From: Oscillospiraceae bacterium CM
Lineage (GTDB): Bacteria > Bacillota > Clostridia > Oscillospirales > Oscillospiraceae
DNA: 64,000 nucleotides
Assembly: GCA_022870705.1 (NCBI GenBank)
Contig: CP072107.1
Span: forward strand, 1,114,501-1,178,500
Direction: 5' to 3'
The position numbers were made by a program, and so were the translations under genes. Of the stretch, positions 42,595 to 52,044 are shown in pieces. Positions within the stretch are counted from its first letter, which is position 1. Each line of letters starts with the position of its first letter. Below the pieces are notes generated by a model. The model ran no database searches and was not told where the DNA came from. It was given only the letters and a program-made list of their open reading frames with translations.

Positions 42595-43761
42595 ATGACG
42601 ACGATTTATCTGATTCGGCACGCCGAGGCGGAGGGGAACCTCTACCGGCGCATCCACGGGCAGTATGACAGCCTTGTTACGCGGCGCGGTTACAAGCAGA
42701 TCGGCGCGCTGAAAAAACGCTTTGCCGATGTTTCAATCGACGCCGTTTATTCAAGCGATTTGACACGCACGCGTTTGACGGCTGCCGCCATTTATAAAAA
42801 CCATGGGCTTGACGCCGCTTTCACACCGGCGCTCCGCGAGGTCAATATGGGTGTCTGGGAGGACACGCCGTGGGGCGAGGTTGAACGCTTCGAGCCGGAC
42901 AAGTTGGACGCTTTCAATAACGATCCGACGCGGTGGCGTGTTGACGGCGCGGAAAGCTTTTTAGACCTCCGGCAGCGCATGACGCGCGAAATTGAAAAAA
43001 TAGCCGCCTGCCATAACGGCCAGACGGTTGCCGTTTTCTCGCACGGCTCGGCCATCAGGGCTTTTGCCAGCGGTGTCATGAATGTTTCGCCGCAGGAAAT
43101 ACGCCGCGTGCCGCATTGCGACAATACGGCTGTTGCCCGTCTCGTTGCCGACGGCGATACAATGACCTTTGATTATTATGGCGACAATTCACATCTGCCG
43201 GAGGAGTACTCGACGTTTGCCCATCAGAAGTGGTGGCGTGAGAATACGACGTTTGACTCCACAAATATCCGGTTTGTTCCGTTTGACCTATCCGGAAATG
43301 TGCCGCTCTATCTCGAGTATCGCGCCGAGGCGTGCGACGCAGAGCGCCCCTGTGACGCGATGGCTGGGTTTTGGCTGGAGAACGCCCGCCGCCACGCGCA
43401 GGAGCACTCGCGTGCCGTGTCACTGGCGCTGATTGGCGACACACCCGTCGGTGCCATTGAGCTGGCAACAAAGGAGGGTGCTCTTGATAACGTCGGCGTC
43501 ATTGAATTTTTCTATATGACGGGCTCGCACCGAAAAACTGGAATTGCCGTTCAACTATTAGGCCAGGCCGTTTCTGTCTACCGCACGCTCGGTCGGGAGC
43601 GCCTGCGTGTTGCCGTGAGCGCCCATAACGAGCGCGCTTACTGGTTCTGCGCCAAATACGGCTTTGAGAAGGTAAGGGAAGAGGATGGCCCGAACGGTCG
43701 TCACGATATTCTGGAAATGAATATCGCACTGGGCGGGAAGAATTTGTATGACATTATTTGA
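42595..43761 (+). CDS. Histidine phosphatase - GNAT acetyltransferase fusion protein
   Basis: 388 residues. Residues 1-200 are a histidine phosphatase domain (IYLIRHAEAEGN with RHA, SSDLTRTRLTAAAI, AVFSHGSAIRAFASG). A linker with a Trp/Tyr-rich stretch leads to a GNAT domain (about 230-385: VGAIELATKE, VGVIEFFYMTGSHRKTGIAV, LRVAVSAHNERAYWFCAKYGF). Both halves seem complete. Substrates are unknown; an enzyme that dephosphorylates and acetylates one metabolite, or a regulatory pairing, is possible. It starts 1 nt after pyrD. Confidence 0.82.
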   Translation: MTTIYLIRHAEAEGNLYRRIHGQYDSLVTRRGYKQIGALKKRFADVSIDAVYSSDLTRTRLTAAAIYKNHGLDAAFTPALREVNMGVWEDTPWGEVERFEPDKLDAFNNDPTRWRVDGAESFLDLRQRMTREIEKIAACHNGQTVAVFSHGSAIRAFASGVMNVSPQEIRRVPHCDNTAVARLVADGDTMTFDYYGDNSHLPEEYSTFAHQKWWRENTTFDSTNIRFVPFDLSGNVPLYLEYRAEACDAERPCDAMAGFWLENARRHAQEHSRAVSLALIGDTPVGAIELATKEGALDNVGVIEFFYMTGSHRKTGIAVQLLGQAVSVYRTLGRERLRVAVSAHNERAYWFCAKYGFEKVREEDGPNGRHDILEMNIALGGKNLYDII

Positions 43762-45634
43762 CTTTCTGCCTGTCTCAAAAGCGGATATGGTGTCGCGTGG
43801 GTGGTATTATTACGATTTTCTCCTCGTGACGGGGGATGCGTACGTCGACCACCCAAGCTTCGGCACGGCCGTCATTGGCAGGGTGCTGGAAGCTGAGGGG
43901 TACCGCGTAGCCGTCCTTGCACAGCCGGGCTGGAAATCGGCTGATGATTTTGCGGCGATGGGCCGCCCGCGCTATGCGGCCTTACTTAACGCGGGGAATC
44001 TTGACTCAATGGTCGCCCACTATACGGCGGCAAAAAAGCGCCGCGGTGAAGATTTTTATTCGCCCGGTAAAAAGGCCGGATTGCGGCCGGACCGCGCGAC
44101 CATTGTTTACGCAAACCGCGTCCGCGAAGCTTTTCCGGGGCTCCCGATTGTCCTGGGCGGGCTTGAGGCATCGCTCCGGCGCTTTGCGCACTATGATTAC
44201 TGGGACGATGCGGTGCGCCACCCGATTTTATTTGACGCACAGGCTGATCTGCTGATTTACGGTATGGGTGAAAACGCCGTACGGGAGATTGCCAAAGCGC
44301 TCGCTGACGGCGTCCCGCCCGAGGAAATAAGAAACGTCCGAGGTACGTGCTATGTGACGGGCGATTTGGCTGCCTGTTCGTTTGAGTCGGTCTCATGCCC
44401 GTCGTTTGAAAATGTGACGGGGGACAAGCGCCGCTATGCCGAGGCCGCCATGCTGCAATATGATGAGCACGACCCTGTCTGCGGCCGAGCTGTCCTTCAG
44501 CCCTGCGGCGAAAAATTTCTCGTTGCGAACCCGCCCCAGCTGCCGCTTGATACAAAAGAGCTTGACCGCGTGGCGTCGCTCCCGTTTACGCGCGCGGTAC
44601 ACCCGATGTATGAAGCGCAAGGCGGCGTCCCGGCCATTGAAGAGGTGCTTTTTTCCGTCATCCACAACAGGGGCTGCTTCGGCGCATGCCATTTTTGTGC
44701 GCTGGCGTTCCATCAGGGGCGAATTGTCACAAGCCGCAGCCATGTGTCTGTTCTCCGCGAGGTCGAGGAGATGACGCGCCATCCGGCTTTTAAAGGCTAC
44801 GTCCATGATGTCGGCGGCCCGACGGCCAATTTTAGAGCCCCAGCCTGTCAAAAGCAGCTTAAAACCGGCCTGTGCAAAGCAAAAAGCTGCCTTGCCCCGC
44901 AACCATGTAAAAACTTAGAGGCTGATCACACCGATTATCTCCAGCTATTGCGGAAGGTTCGCGCGGTGCCGGGCGTCAAGAAGGTCTTTATCCGCTCCGG
45001 CGTCCGCTTTGATTACCTGATGCAAGATAAAAGCGGCGAATTTTTCGCCGAGCTGGTGAAGCATCACGTCTCCGGCCAGCTCAAGGTCGCGCCGGAGCAT
45101 TGTGACAACGCTGTCCTTGCCCTGATGGGCAAGCCGCCGCATGAGGTATACAGCCGGTTTGAAGAGAAATTTAACCGACTCAACGAGCGTTACGGCAAAA
45201 AGCAATTTCTTGTGCCGTATCTCATCTCGTCCCACCCCGGTTCAACGCTTGCCGACGCCGTCCGCCTTGCCGAATATCTCAGCGCGCGCGGCGTTCAGCC
45301 GGAGCAGGTGCAGGACTTTTATCCGACGCCGGGGACGCTGTCGACCTGCATGTACTACACCGGCCTGGACCCGCGCACGATGAAACAGGTCTATGTACCG
45401 CGCACCGCGCATGAAAAAGCCCTGCAGCGCGCCCTCTTGCAGTGGAAGCGCCCGCAGAACAGGCCGCTTGTCTTGGAAGCGCTTAAAACAGCAGGCCGGG
45501 AAGACCTCATCGGCTTTGGGAAGAAGTGCCTTGTCCGCCCGGTAACAAACCCGGAGCGGCCCAAAAAACAATCAGGGCGCCCGCACGATCACGGCAAAAC
45601 AAAAAAACCGATAAAAAAAAGCACCCGCCGCTGA
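43748..45634 (+). CDS. YgiQ-family radical SAM protein
   Basis: 628 residues, normal for YgiQ. N-terminal conserved block DFLLVTGDAYVDHPSFGTAVIG, B12-binding-like region, then the radical SAM cluster in NRGCFGACHFCALAFHQGR (CxxxCxxC), and a C-terminal Cys-rich region CxxxxCLAPQPCKNLEADH. The C-terminal tail is lysine-rich. The function is not established; it may methylthiolate or methylate a tRNA/protein target. It overlaps the fusion gene by 14 nt. Confidence 0.93.
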   Translation: MTLFDFLPVSKADMVSRGWYYYDFLLVTGDAYVDHPSFGTAVIGRVLEAEGYRVAVLAQPGWKSADDFAAMGRPRYAALLNAGNLDSMVAHYTAAKKRRGEDFYSPGKKAGLRPDRATIVYANRVREAFPGLPIVLGGLEASLRRFAHYDYWDDAVRHPILFDAQADLLIYGMGENAVREIAKALADGVPPEEIRNVRGTCYVTGDLAACSFESVSCPSFENVTGDKRRYAEAAMLQYDEHDPVCGRAVLQPCGEKFLVANPPQLPLDTKELDRVASLPFTRAVHPMYEAQGGVPAIEEVLFSVIHNRGCFGACHFCALAFHQGRIVTSRSHVSVLREVEEMTRHPAFKGYVHDVGGPTANFRAPACQKQLKTGLCKAKSCLAPQPCKNLEADHTDYLQLLRKVRAVPGVKKVFIRSGVRFDYLMQDKSGEFFAELVKHHVSGQLKVAPEHCDNAVLALMGKPPHEVYSRFEEKFNRLNERYGKKQFLVPYLISSHPGSTLADAVRLAEYLSARGVQPEQVQDFYPTPGTLSTCMYYTGLDPRTMKQVYVPRTAHEKALQRALLQWKRPQNRPLVLEALKTAGREDLIGFGKKCLVRPVTNPERPKKQSGRPHDHGKTKKPIKKSTRR

Positions 45635-45657
45635 AGGCTGGTGTCCTGAGAGAAAGA

Positions 45658-45690
45658 AGTCCGGCCAAAAGCCGGACTTCCTTTTTGCTT
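45658..45690. terminator. Terminator between ygiQ-family gene and spoIIID
   Basis: GAAGTCCGGC pairs with GCCGGACTTC around CAAAA, then CTTTTTG on the plus strand; it lies between convergent genes. Confidence 0.85.
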
Positions 45691-45944
45691 CAGACGCCCT
45701 TATATTTCATTCTTGTGGCCAGTCCGCCCCGTATATGCCGTTCGGCCTTGTTGAATTCCAGCACTTCTTTTACCTGGAGATACAATGGCCTGTTGATGTG
45801 TTCAAGCCGCTCGGATAAATCTTTATGTACAGTTGATTTGCTGATGCCGAACTTTTTAGCCGCCGACCGCACCGTCGCTTTGCTCTCTATGATGTATTCC
45901 GCCAAATCACAGGCGCGCTCCTCGATGTTGGATTTCAAAAACAT
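45690..45944 (-). CDS. spoIIID: SpoIIID, sporulation transcriptional regulator
   Basis: ATG at 45944 (84 residues); GTG 45947 and TTG 45956 upstream are alternatives because the SD GGGAG is close. The core EERACDLAEYIIESKATVR, then AAKKFGISKSTVHKDLSERL and RHIRGGLATRMKYKG matches SpoIIID, the mother-cell DNA-binding regulator acting after sigma-E. A sigma-E-like promoter lies upstream. Confidence 0.93.
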   Translation of the reverse strand: MFLKSNIEERACDLAEYIIESKATVRSAAKKFGISKSTVHKDLSERLEHINRPLYLQVKEVLEFNKAERHIRGGLATRMKYKGV

Positions 45945-45968
45945 CACTCCCGGCAATAGTCATGCTAG

Positions 45969-45997
45969 ACTATATGCATGAAAAAGGGCAGTTATGA
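45969..45997 (-). promoter_or_regulatory. Possible sigma-E promoter of spoIIID
   Basis: On the minus strand TCATAACT (45997-45990) and CATATAGT (45976-45969) are close to the sigma-E -35 (ATA-centred) and -10 (CATACAxT) boxes with a 13-nt gap between the octamers, about 25 nt before the start. Confidence 0.4.
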
Positions 45998-46157
45998 GAG
46001 GGTTGAGCTTGTCAAAAGAGGAGATATCTGTCTTTTTTCAGCGGACAAACCTTTCACATATGCAAGCGGACATGCGTCTATGCATAAAATAACGCCGCCG
46101 ACCTCAAACTAACGCCATGAGGGTAAATTTGCCACAAAATAAGGCGGAGGGCACGCT

Positions 46158-47696
46158 ATGCAGCACAACACAATTTCCAATTGGAATCTCACCGGTGAAA
46201 AAACGCATTATCCGCGCCTGACAAAAAGCCTGACGGCCGACGTTTGTATCATCGGCGCGGGGATTACCGGTGTAACCTGTGCCTATTGTCTCGCGAAAAA
46301 AGGCTTTAAACCGCTTCTTATTGAGGCGGGCGGCATTTCAGACGGCACAACCGGTAACACAACCGGAAAAGTGACAATCCAGCATGATATCATTTATTCA
46401 AGGATACTCAAAAAATACGGGCTGGATACCGCCCGCGACTATGCCGCCTCACAGCAAATCGCCCTCGATTTTGTTAAAAGTGTTGTTTTTTCGGAATCAA
46501 TTAACTGCCAGCTGACCGAGAACACTGCCTATATCTTTGCCAGAAACGAAAAGGAATGGGAGGACGTTCAAAAGGAACACGCAGCGGCAACTTCGGTGGG
46601 TATCGCGTCTGCGCTGCTTGAAAAACCAACATTTCCTGTTGAAAACATCGGCATGATGGGCTTCCCGGCGCAGGCTGTTTTTCACCCGGTGCGCTATGTT
46701 AACGCGCTTGCCAACGCTGCCGTCAAAAGGGGCGCCGTTATCCACGGTGGGACAAAAGCCATTAAAATTGAAAAAACAGACGATGTCGTTCGTGTCTATT
46801 GCGAGGACGATATCGTCATTGCCGCAAAACATGTTGTTGAGGCGACGCAATACCCACTATATGACGGGCCGAACGTCTTTTTTGCCCGGCTTTACCCAAA
46901 AAGGACATATGGTATCGCCGTCCGCGCCAAAGGCGACTGGGCGGAAGGCAGCTTTATATCAGCCGGGATGCCGACGCGTTCCTTCCGGACGCATTTGGAA
47001 AACGGCGAAAAGATTTTAATCGCGGTGGGCGACAGCCATTTGACAGGGCGCGGCGCGCGCGATATGACCGTCCACTTCAATAACCTCATGGGCTATGCCG
47101 ACAGGCTGGCGGGCGTCAAAGAGGTGCTCGCCATGTGGTCGGCACAGGATTATGACACACCCGATATGATACCCTATATCGGCCGAACGTCCGAGCGTTC
47201 GAATATTTATGTGGCGACCGGTTTTAAAAAATGGGGTCTTTCAACCGGCACGCTTGCCGGTATGATGATCGCCGACCTGATCGACAAAGGCTCCTGCCGG
47301 TTTGAAGGCCTTTATTCCAGAACACGCGGCGATTTAATCGCCGCACCCGGAAAAACACTGTACGGTATTTTAAGCCCTATTGCCGAACTCTTAAAATCAA
47401 AGCTGGAAGGGACGGACGACTTGTCGGGCCTGCAGCCGGGGGAAGGGCGTGTCATCCGGTTTGAGGGTCAAAAAGCCGGCATTTACCGGGATGAAAACGA
47501 CGATGTGACGATCCTTGATATCACATGCACACACATGGGAACGGAGCTTCGGTTCAACACCGCAGAAAAAACGTGGGACTGTCCGGCACATGGCGGCCGT
47601 TACGACGCCAGCGGGGCGCTTTTGGAAGGCCCGCCAAAGGATTCGCTTAAAATTCTCTTTCGTGGGAAGTTTGACGACCTGCCGACCGGTACTTGA
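46158..47696 (+). CDS. FAD-dependent oxidoreductase with C-terminal Rieske [2Fe-2S] domain
   Basis: 512 residues. DAO-type N-terminus (DVCIIGAGITGVTCAYCLAK, FAD GxGxxG at about 33-38; GNTTGKVTIQHDIIY) and C-terminal FAD-contact block TSERSNIYVATGFKKWGLST. From about residue 425 a Rieske domain follows with CTHMGTEL and CPAHGGRYD (CxH...CxxH), full ligand set. Fusions of this shape occur in Firmicutes (YhfW-like); substrate unknown. GGCGGAGGG precedes the ATG. Confidence 0.9.
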   Translation: MQHNTISNWNLTGEKTHYPRLTKSLTADVCIIGAGITGVTCAYCLAKKGFKPLLIEAGGISDGTTGNTTGKVTIQHDIIYSRILKKYGLDTARDYAASQQIALDFVKSVVFSESINCQLTENTAYIFARNEKEWEDVQKEHAAATSVGIASALLEKPTFPVENIGMMGFPAQAVFHPVRYVNALANAAVKRGAVIHGGTKAIKIEKTDDVVRVYCEDDIVIAAKHVVEATQYPLYDGPNVFFARLYPKRTYGIAVRAKGDWAEGSFISAGMPTRSFRTHLENGEKILIAVGDSHLTGRGARDMTVHFNNLMGYADRLAGVKEVLAMWSAQDYDTPDMIPYIGRTSERSNIYVATGFKKWGLSTGTLAGMMIADLIDKGSCRFEGLYSRTRGDLIAAPGKTLYGILSPIAELLKSKLEGTDDLSGLQPGEGRVIRFEGQKAGIYRDENDDVTILDITCTHMGTELRFNTAEKTWDCPAHGGRYDASGALLEGPPKDSLKILFRGKFDDLPTGT

Positions 47697-47716
47697 CCGG
47701 CGGCAGGTCGTTTTTC
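47674..47716 (+). terminator. Terminator of the FAD-Rieske gene
   Basis: ACGACCTGCCGACCGGT (within the gene end) pairs with ACCGGCGGCAGGTCGT (one bulge), followed by TTTTTC. Confidence 0.8.
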
Positions 47717-47779
47717 GAACGCTTCGCTTTAAAATTCCACGGTTTGTTATGTATCCAGAGGTCAAGCCTCTGGATATCG

Positions 47780-47995
47780 TTATACCCGCTCTTCGTGCTC
47801 CGCTTCACGGTCCCTGAACAGCAGGGAAATGAGCCAAATAGCAGCGAGACCGACGAGGGTGTATATGACTCTGCTGACCGACGACAGCTGACCGCCGAAC
47901 AGATAGGCAACGAAATCAAATTTGAAAAGACCGATCGAACCCCAGTTGAGGCCGCCGATGATTGCAAGGACAAGCGCAATTCGATCCATAATCAT
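47780..47995 (-). CDS. DUF378 small membrane protein
   Basis: 71 residues: DRIALVLAIIGGLNWGSIGL and VIYTLVGLAAIWLISLL are two TM helices with the DUF378 (YuzA) signature GGLNWGSIGLF. AAAGGAGG lies 9 nt before the ATG. The function is unknown. It lies convergent with the FAD-Rieske gene and divergent from the lrp gene. Confidence 0.88.
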   Translation of the reverse strand: MIMDRIALVLAIIGGLNWGSIGLFKFDFVAYLFGGQLSSVSRVIYTLVGLAAIWLISLLFRDREAEHEERV

Positions 47996-48200
47996 TGCTG
48001 GATTCCTCCTTTATATGCTACACGCTTAATATAACCGCGCGTGAAAAAACTATGCATGTCGAAAAAAGAAATGCGCGCGATCAAAAAAAGAGCTGCCAAC
48101 AGCCTGATATTTGAACACTTTTTCACGTGGAAATCGAAATTTACTGTTTTATAATCATTTTGAATACTGTATAATAACACATTACAGATGGCGCACCGGC

Positions 48201-48221
48201 GCTGCCGGACGCACCGGCAGC
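48201..48221 (+). repeat. Hairpin in the leader of the Lrp-family gene
   Basis: GCTGCCGG pairs with CCGGCAGC around 5 nt, about 28 nt before the start; no T run, so not a terminator. It could protect the 5' end or tune translation. Confidence 0.45.
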
Positions 48222-48248
48222 TTCGAAAAATAAAACGGAGGTTTTGAC

Positions 48249-48728
48249 ATGGACGAAATTCTAAAGCTTCTTGAAAAGGACGCGCGGCTGACGGCAGCAC
48301 AAATCGCCGCGATGCTGGGCATGGATGTGAAGGATGTTGAAGCAGCCATTGCCAAAGCCGAAGCAGATGGAATCATCTTAAAATATACGGCGCTCGTGGA
48401 TTGGGACAAGACGGGTGAGGAATCCGTAACGGCGCTTATCGAGGTTAAAATTGCGCCGCAGCGTGGCGAGGGCTTTGACAGGATCGCCCAGAGGATTTAT
48501 CAGTATGACGAGGTCGACAGCCTCTATCTCATGTCCGGCGATTTTGATTTAGCCGTTTACATCACCGGCAAATCAATGAAGGACGTTGCCCAGTTTGTTT
48601 TTGCGCGCCTGGCGCCAATTGAGGGTGTGACCGCCACGGCGACGCATTTTATGCTGAAAAAATATAAGGAAAAAGGGTGCGTCTACCGCATTCAGGAGGA
48701 GCAGGAAGAGAGAGTGCTGTTCGTATGA
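48249..48728 (+). CDS. Lrp/AsnC-family transcriptional regulator
   Basis: 159 residues. N-terminal HTH of the Lrp type (ILKLLEKDARLTAAQIAAML, DVKDVEAAIAKAEADGIILK) and a C-terminal RAM domain (SVTALIEVKIAPQRGEGFDR, VDSLYLMSGDFDLAVYITGK) that binds amino acids. GGAGG before the ATG. It overlaps the aminotransferase gene (ATGA), which it probably regulates in response to an amino acid. Confidence 0.92.
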   Translation: MDEILKLLEKDARLTAAQIAAMLGMDVKDVEAAIAKAEADGIILKYTALVDWDKTGEESVTALIEVKIAPQRGEGFDRIAQRIYQYDEVDSLYLMSGDFDLAVYITGKSMKDVAQFVFARLAPIEGVTATATHFMLKKYKEKGCVYRIQEEQEERVLFV

Positions 48729-49897
48729 TGGATTACAATCATTTATTAAGTGACAACGTTAAAAAGCTTAAGCCCTCCGGCATCAGAAAGTTTTTTGACA
48801 TATTGGAAGAGCTCAACAGCGACGACGCGATTTCCCTCGGAATCGGCGAGCCGGATTTCGTGACGCCATGGCATATCCGAGATGCCGGAATATTTTCGCT
48901 TGAAAAGGGGTTTACGAAATACACGGGCAACGCGGGCTTAACACGCCTGCGCGGCGAAATCGCCGGGTACTTAAAGCGCCGCTTCAATCTGGAATACACC
49001 TTCAAAGATCAGATCATCGTCACTGTCGGCGGCAGCGAGGCCATTGACCTCACCATTCGCGCTCTCGTCAATCCCGGCGAGGAGGTCATTGTGCCGGTGC
49101 CGTCGTTCGTGTGCTATGGGCCGATTACGGAGCTTGCCTGCGGTAAGCCTGTCTATGTAGAAACAAAGGTTGAAAACGAGTTCCGCCTGACGGCGGACGA
49201 GCTGCGCGCCGCCATAACTCCAAAGACGAAGCTTCTCGTGCTCCCGTATCCGAACAACCCGACGGGCGGTATCATGGAGCGCTCGGACCTAGAAGCCCTG
49301 GCGGACGTTTTGCGCGGAACGGACATTATGGTGCTTTCGGATGAAATATACGCCGAACTAACTTATGGCCAGCACCACGTCTCCATGGCGAACATCCCCG
49401 GGATGTATGACAGGACGATTGTCGTCAACGGTTTTTCAAAAAGCCATGCCATGACGGGCTGGCGTATGGGCTACGTCTGCGGCCCGGTACCCATCATCCA
49501 GCAAATGCTGAAAATCCATCAGTACGCCATCATGTCCGCGCCGACGACGAGCCAGTATGCCGCGATTGAAGCGCTCAAAACGGGTGACCCGGATGTTGAA
49601 ATGATGCGGAAGGATTACGATTACCGCCGCCGCTTCCTGCTTGACGGTCTGCGGAACCTTAATATTTCCTGCTTTGAACCGAAGGGTGCTTTTTATATGT
49701 TCCCGTGTATTCAGTCGACCGGGCTAACGTCAGAAGAATTCTGTGAGCGCTTTATTTTGGAGGAAAAGGTGGCCGTCATCCCCGGAGACGCCTTCGGTAA
49801 AAGCGGCGAGGGCTTTGTCCGCATGTGCTACGCCTCCTCGATCGACAATATCTCGGAAGCCCTCAAGCGCCTTGAGCGCTTCTTAAACAGATTATAA
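48725..49897 (+). CDS. Class I/II PLP-dependent aminotransferase
   Basis: ATG 48725 overlaps the Lrp stop (a second ATG follows at once); 390 residues. Fold type I: LGIGEPDFVTPWHIRDAGI, GSEAIDLTIRALVNPG, LPYPNNPTGGI, LSDEIYAELTYG, PLP lysine in NGFSKSHAMTGWRMGY and the carboxylate-binding Arg in FVRMCYASS. Resembles aspartate/aromatic aminotransferases of the PatA/AspC group; the substrate is not decided. Coupling with an Lrp regulator fits amino acid metabolism. Confidence 0.9.
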   Translation: MMDYNHLLSDNVKKLKPSGIRKFFDILEELNSDDAISLGIGEPDFVTPWHIRDAGIFSLEKGFTKYTGNAGLTRLRGEIAGYLKRRFNLEYTFKDQIIVTVGGSEAIDLTIRALVNPGEEVIVPVPSFVCYGPITELACGKPVYVETKVENEFRLTADELRAAITPKTKLLVLPYPNNPTGGIMERSDLEALADVLRGTDIMVLSDEIYAELTYGQHHVSMANIPGMYDRTIVVNGFSKSHAMTGWRMGYVCGPVPIIQQMLKIHQYAIMSAPTTSQYAAIEALKTGDPDVEMMRKDYDYRRRFLLDGLRNLNISCFEPKGAFYMFPCIQSTGLTSEEFCERFILEEKVAVIPGDAFGKSGEGFVRMCYASSIDNISEALKRLERFLNRL

Positions 49898-49912
49898 ACG
49901 AAAGGGCTTACC

Positions 49913-51145
49913 ATGAAATACATTCTTGTCATCGGCGACGGCATGGCCGACAACCCCGTCGCGGCGCTTGGCAACAAAACGCCGCTCGAAGCGTCACATA
50001 TACCGGCGATTGACACGCTGGCAGCAAACGGCATCGTCGGCTCCGTCCAAAATGTTCCGGCGGGCCTACCGGCGGGGAGCGATACGGCGATTCTCTCGAT
50101 ATTCGGCTGCGACCCGCGGGCGTGCTATACAGGGCGCGCCCCCTTGGAGGCTGCGGCAAGCGGCATCGTGTTGCAGCCCGGCAACATTGCCTACCGCTGC
50201 AATATGGTGACGGTTGAAGACGCGGACGTGCCTTTTTCTGAAAAGAGAATTCTCTCGCACTCGGCAGGTTCCATTGAAGGAGAGGACTCCGAAGCTCTTA
50301 TTCGGGCTTTGTTTAATGACCCGACCTTTCAGAGTTTTGCTGCAAAAGCTGGTGTGCGCGTATACCCGTCGCCGTCCTTCCGGCACATTGCCGTGCAGGA
50401 CAAGGCTGACATTAACGGCATTGTTTTAACGCCGCCGCACGATCATCTCGGCGAAAAGATCGGCCCAATTCTTCCGTCGGGCTGCGTGAATGCCGCGGTG
50501 CTGTTAGATTTGATGATCGCGGCGCATGCGCTTCTCGATCATCATCCAATCAATGAAAAACGCCGCGCAGCTGGTAAAATGCCGGCAAACGGCATCTGGT
50601 TCTGGGCGGAGGGGACAGCAGTCGCCCTGCCGCAATTTACGAAAACGTATGGCAAAACAGGCGGCGTCGTCTCTGCCGTGCCGCTCTGCCATGGCATAGC
50701 CGCGCTCGTCGCCCTTGAGATAATCACGGTGGACGGCGCGACGGGCGAGCTTGAAACAAATTATGAGGGCAAGGTCGAGGCTGCTTTGAACGTTTTAAAA
50801 GCGCATGACTTTGTCGCCCTCCATGTCGAAGCGCCCGACGAATGCACGCATAACGGTGACCTCAAAGGGAAGCTTCAAGCGATTGAATGGCTGGATGCGC
50901 GCGTTGTCGCGCCGCTGACGCAAGCGCTGGCCAATCAGGATATCGAATACCGTCTGCTGCTTTTATCCGACCATAAAACGCTGACGTCAACACGCGGCCA
51001 TGACGGAGACCCCGTCCCGTTTCTCCTGTACGACAGCCGAAAGGCAACAGGCAGCGGCTTATCTTACACGGAAGCAAACGGTGAGAAAGGACCTTTTATC
51101 GACGCCGGCATCAAGCTCATGGGCATGCTGTTTGAGGCACTGTGA
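49913..51145 (+). CDS. apgM: Cofactor-independent phosphoglycerate mutase (ApgM type)
   Basis: 410 residues: KYILVIGDGMADNPVAALGN at the N-terminus, GSDTAILSIFGCDP with the metal/phospho site, HVEAPDECTHNGDLKGK and SDHKTLTSTRGHDGDPVPF, the archaeal-type alkaline-phosphatase-superfamily iPGM. Interconverts 3- and 2-phosphoglycerate. Some relatives are annotated as homoserine kinases. GAAAGGG precedes the ATG; overlaps ispE by one base. Confidence 0.9.
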   Translation: MKYILVIGDGMADNPVAALGNKTPLEASHIPAIDTLAANGIVGSVQNVPAGLPAGSDTAILSIFGCDPRACYTGRAPLEAAASGIVLQPGNIAYRCNMVTVEDADVPFSEKRILSHSAGSIEGEDSEALIRALFNDPTFQSFAAKAGVRVYPSPSFRHIAVQDKADINGIVLTPPHDHLGEKIGPILPSGCVNAAVLLDLMIAAHALLDHHPINEKRRAAGKMPANGIWFWAEGTAVALPQFTKTYGKTGGVVSAVPLCHGIAALVALEIITVDGATGELETNYEGKVEAALNVLKAHDFVALHVEAPDECTHNGDLKGKLQAIEWLDARVVAPLTQALANQDIEYRLLLLSDHKTLTSTRGHDGDPVPFLLYDSRKATGSGLSYTEANGEKGPFIDAGIKLMGMLFEAL

Positions 51146-52014
51146 TGACGGTTGTTGAAAAAGCCTATGCAAAAATAAATCTCTCCATCGACATTGTCTG
51201 CAAATTGGCAAGCGGTTATCACGATATGCGCATGGTCATGCAAAGCACCGAGCTGAACGACGGCGTGACAATCACGTGTACACCCGGGGACGGCATTTTC
51301 ATCAAGACCGATTTGAAATATTTGCCCGTTGACGAGCGCAACATCGCTGCCCGCGCCGCCCGTGTTTTTTATAATGAGACCGGCATCACAGGCTATCGGA
51401 CGGAAATTGCCATTGAAAAAAGAATTCCTGTCGGCGCGGGGCTTGGCGGCGGCAGTTCGGACGGCGCCGCCGTATTACGAGGTCTTAACAGGCTGTTTCA
51501 AACAGGACTGCGCCAAGCTGCACTTGAGCGCCTCGGCGCATCATTCGGGTCAGACGTGCCGTTTTGCGTGGCGGGCGGGACAGCCCTAGCCGAAGGCCGC
51601 GGTGAGCGGCTGACGGCGCTTTCGCCTATGCCGGAATGCGCGATTGTCATCTGTAAGCCGCCGTTTGCGATTTCGACGCCGGAGCTTTTTTCAAAAATCG
51701 TCTGCGATAAAATTCGGCTGCGGCCTGATACAGAGGGTCTCGTTGAAGCGCTCAAAAGCCAGAGCCTGACAGGCGTTGCCCGAAGGATGTATAATGTTTT
51801 TGAAGATGTTCTCCCAAAGGGCACTGGTGCTGTCGGCGAGATAAAAGACCGCCTTCTCAATTATAACGCGCTTGGCGCCGTGATGACGGGAACGGGCTCG
51901 GCTGTCTTTGCTGTCTTTGAAAAGGCAGACGAGGCCGAAACTGCCGCCATCGACTTAAAAATGCGCTTTCCAGAAACGTTTTTAACACGCCCGTCTGAAA
52001 AGATCATTTTGTAA
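51145..52014 (+). CDS. ispE: IspE, CDP-methylerythritol kinase
   Basis: ATG 51145 (289 residues); a GTG one codon earlier is possible. GHMP kinase: KAYAKINLSIDIV at the N-terminus, ATP loop PVGAGLGGGSSDGAAVL, and C-terminal GAVMTGTGSAVFAVF. Phosphorylates CDP-methylerythritol in the MEP isoprenoid pathway. Follows apgM directly and ends before a terminator. Confidence 0.95.
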   Translation: MTVVEKAYAKINLSIDIVCKLASGYHDMRMVMQSTELNDGVTITCTPGDGIFIKTDLKYLPVDERNIAARAARVFYNETGITGYRTEIAIEKRIPVGAGLGGGSSDGAAVLRGLNRLFQTGLRQAALERLGASFGSDVPFCVAGGTALAEGRGERLTALSPMPECAIVICKPPFAISTPELFSKIVCDKIRLRPDTEGLVEALKSQSLTGVARRMYNVFEDVLPKGTGAVGEIKDRLLNYNALGAVMTGTGSAVFAVFEKADEAETAAIDLKMRFPETFLTRPSEKIIL

Positions 52015-52044
52015 ATAATACTTATTATTGGTATAAAAACAAAA

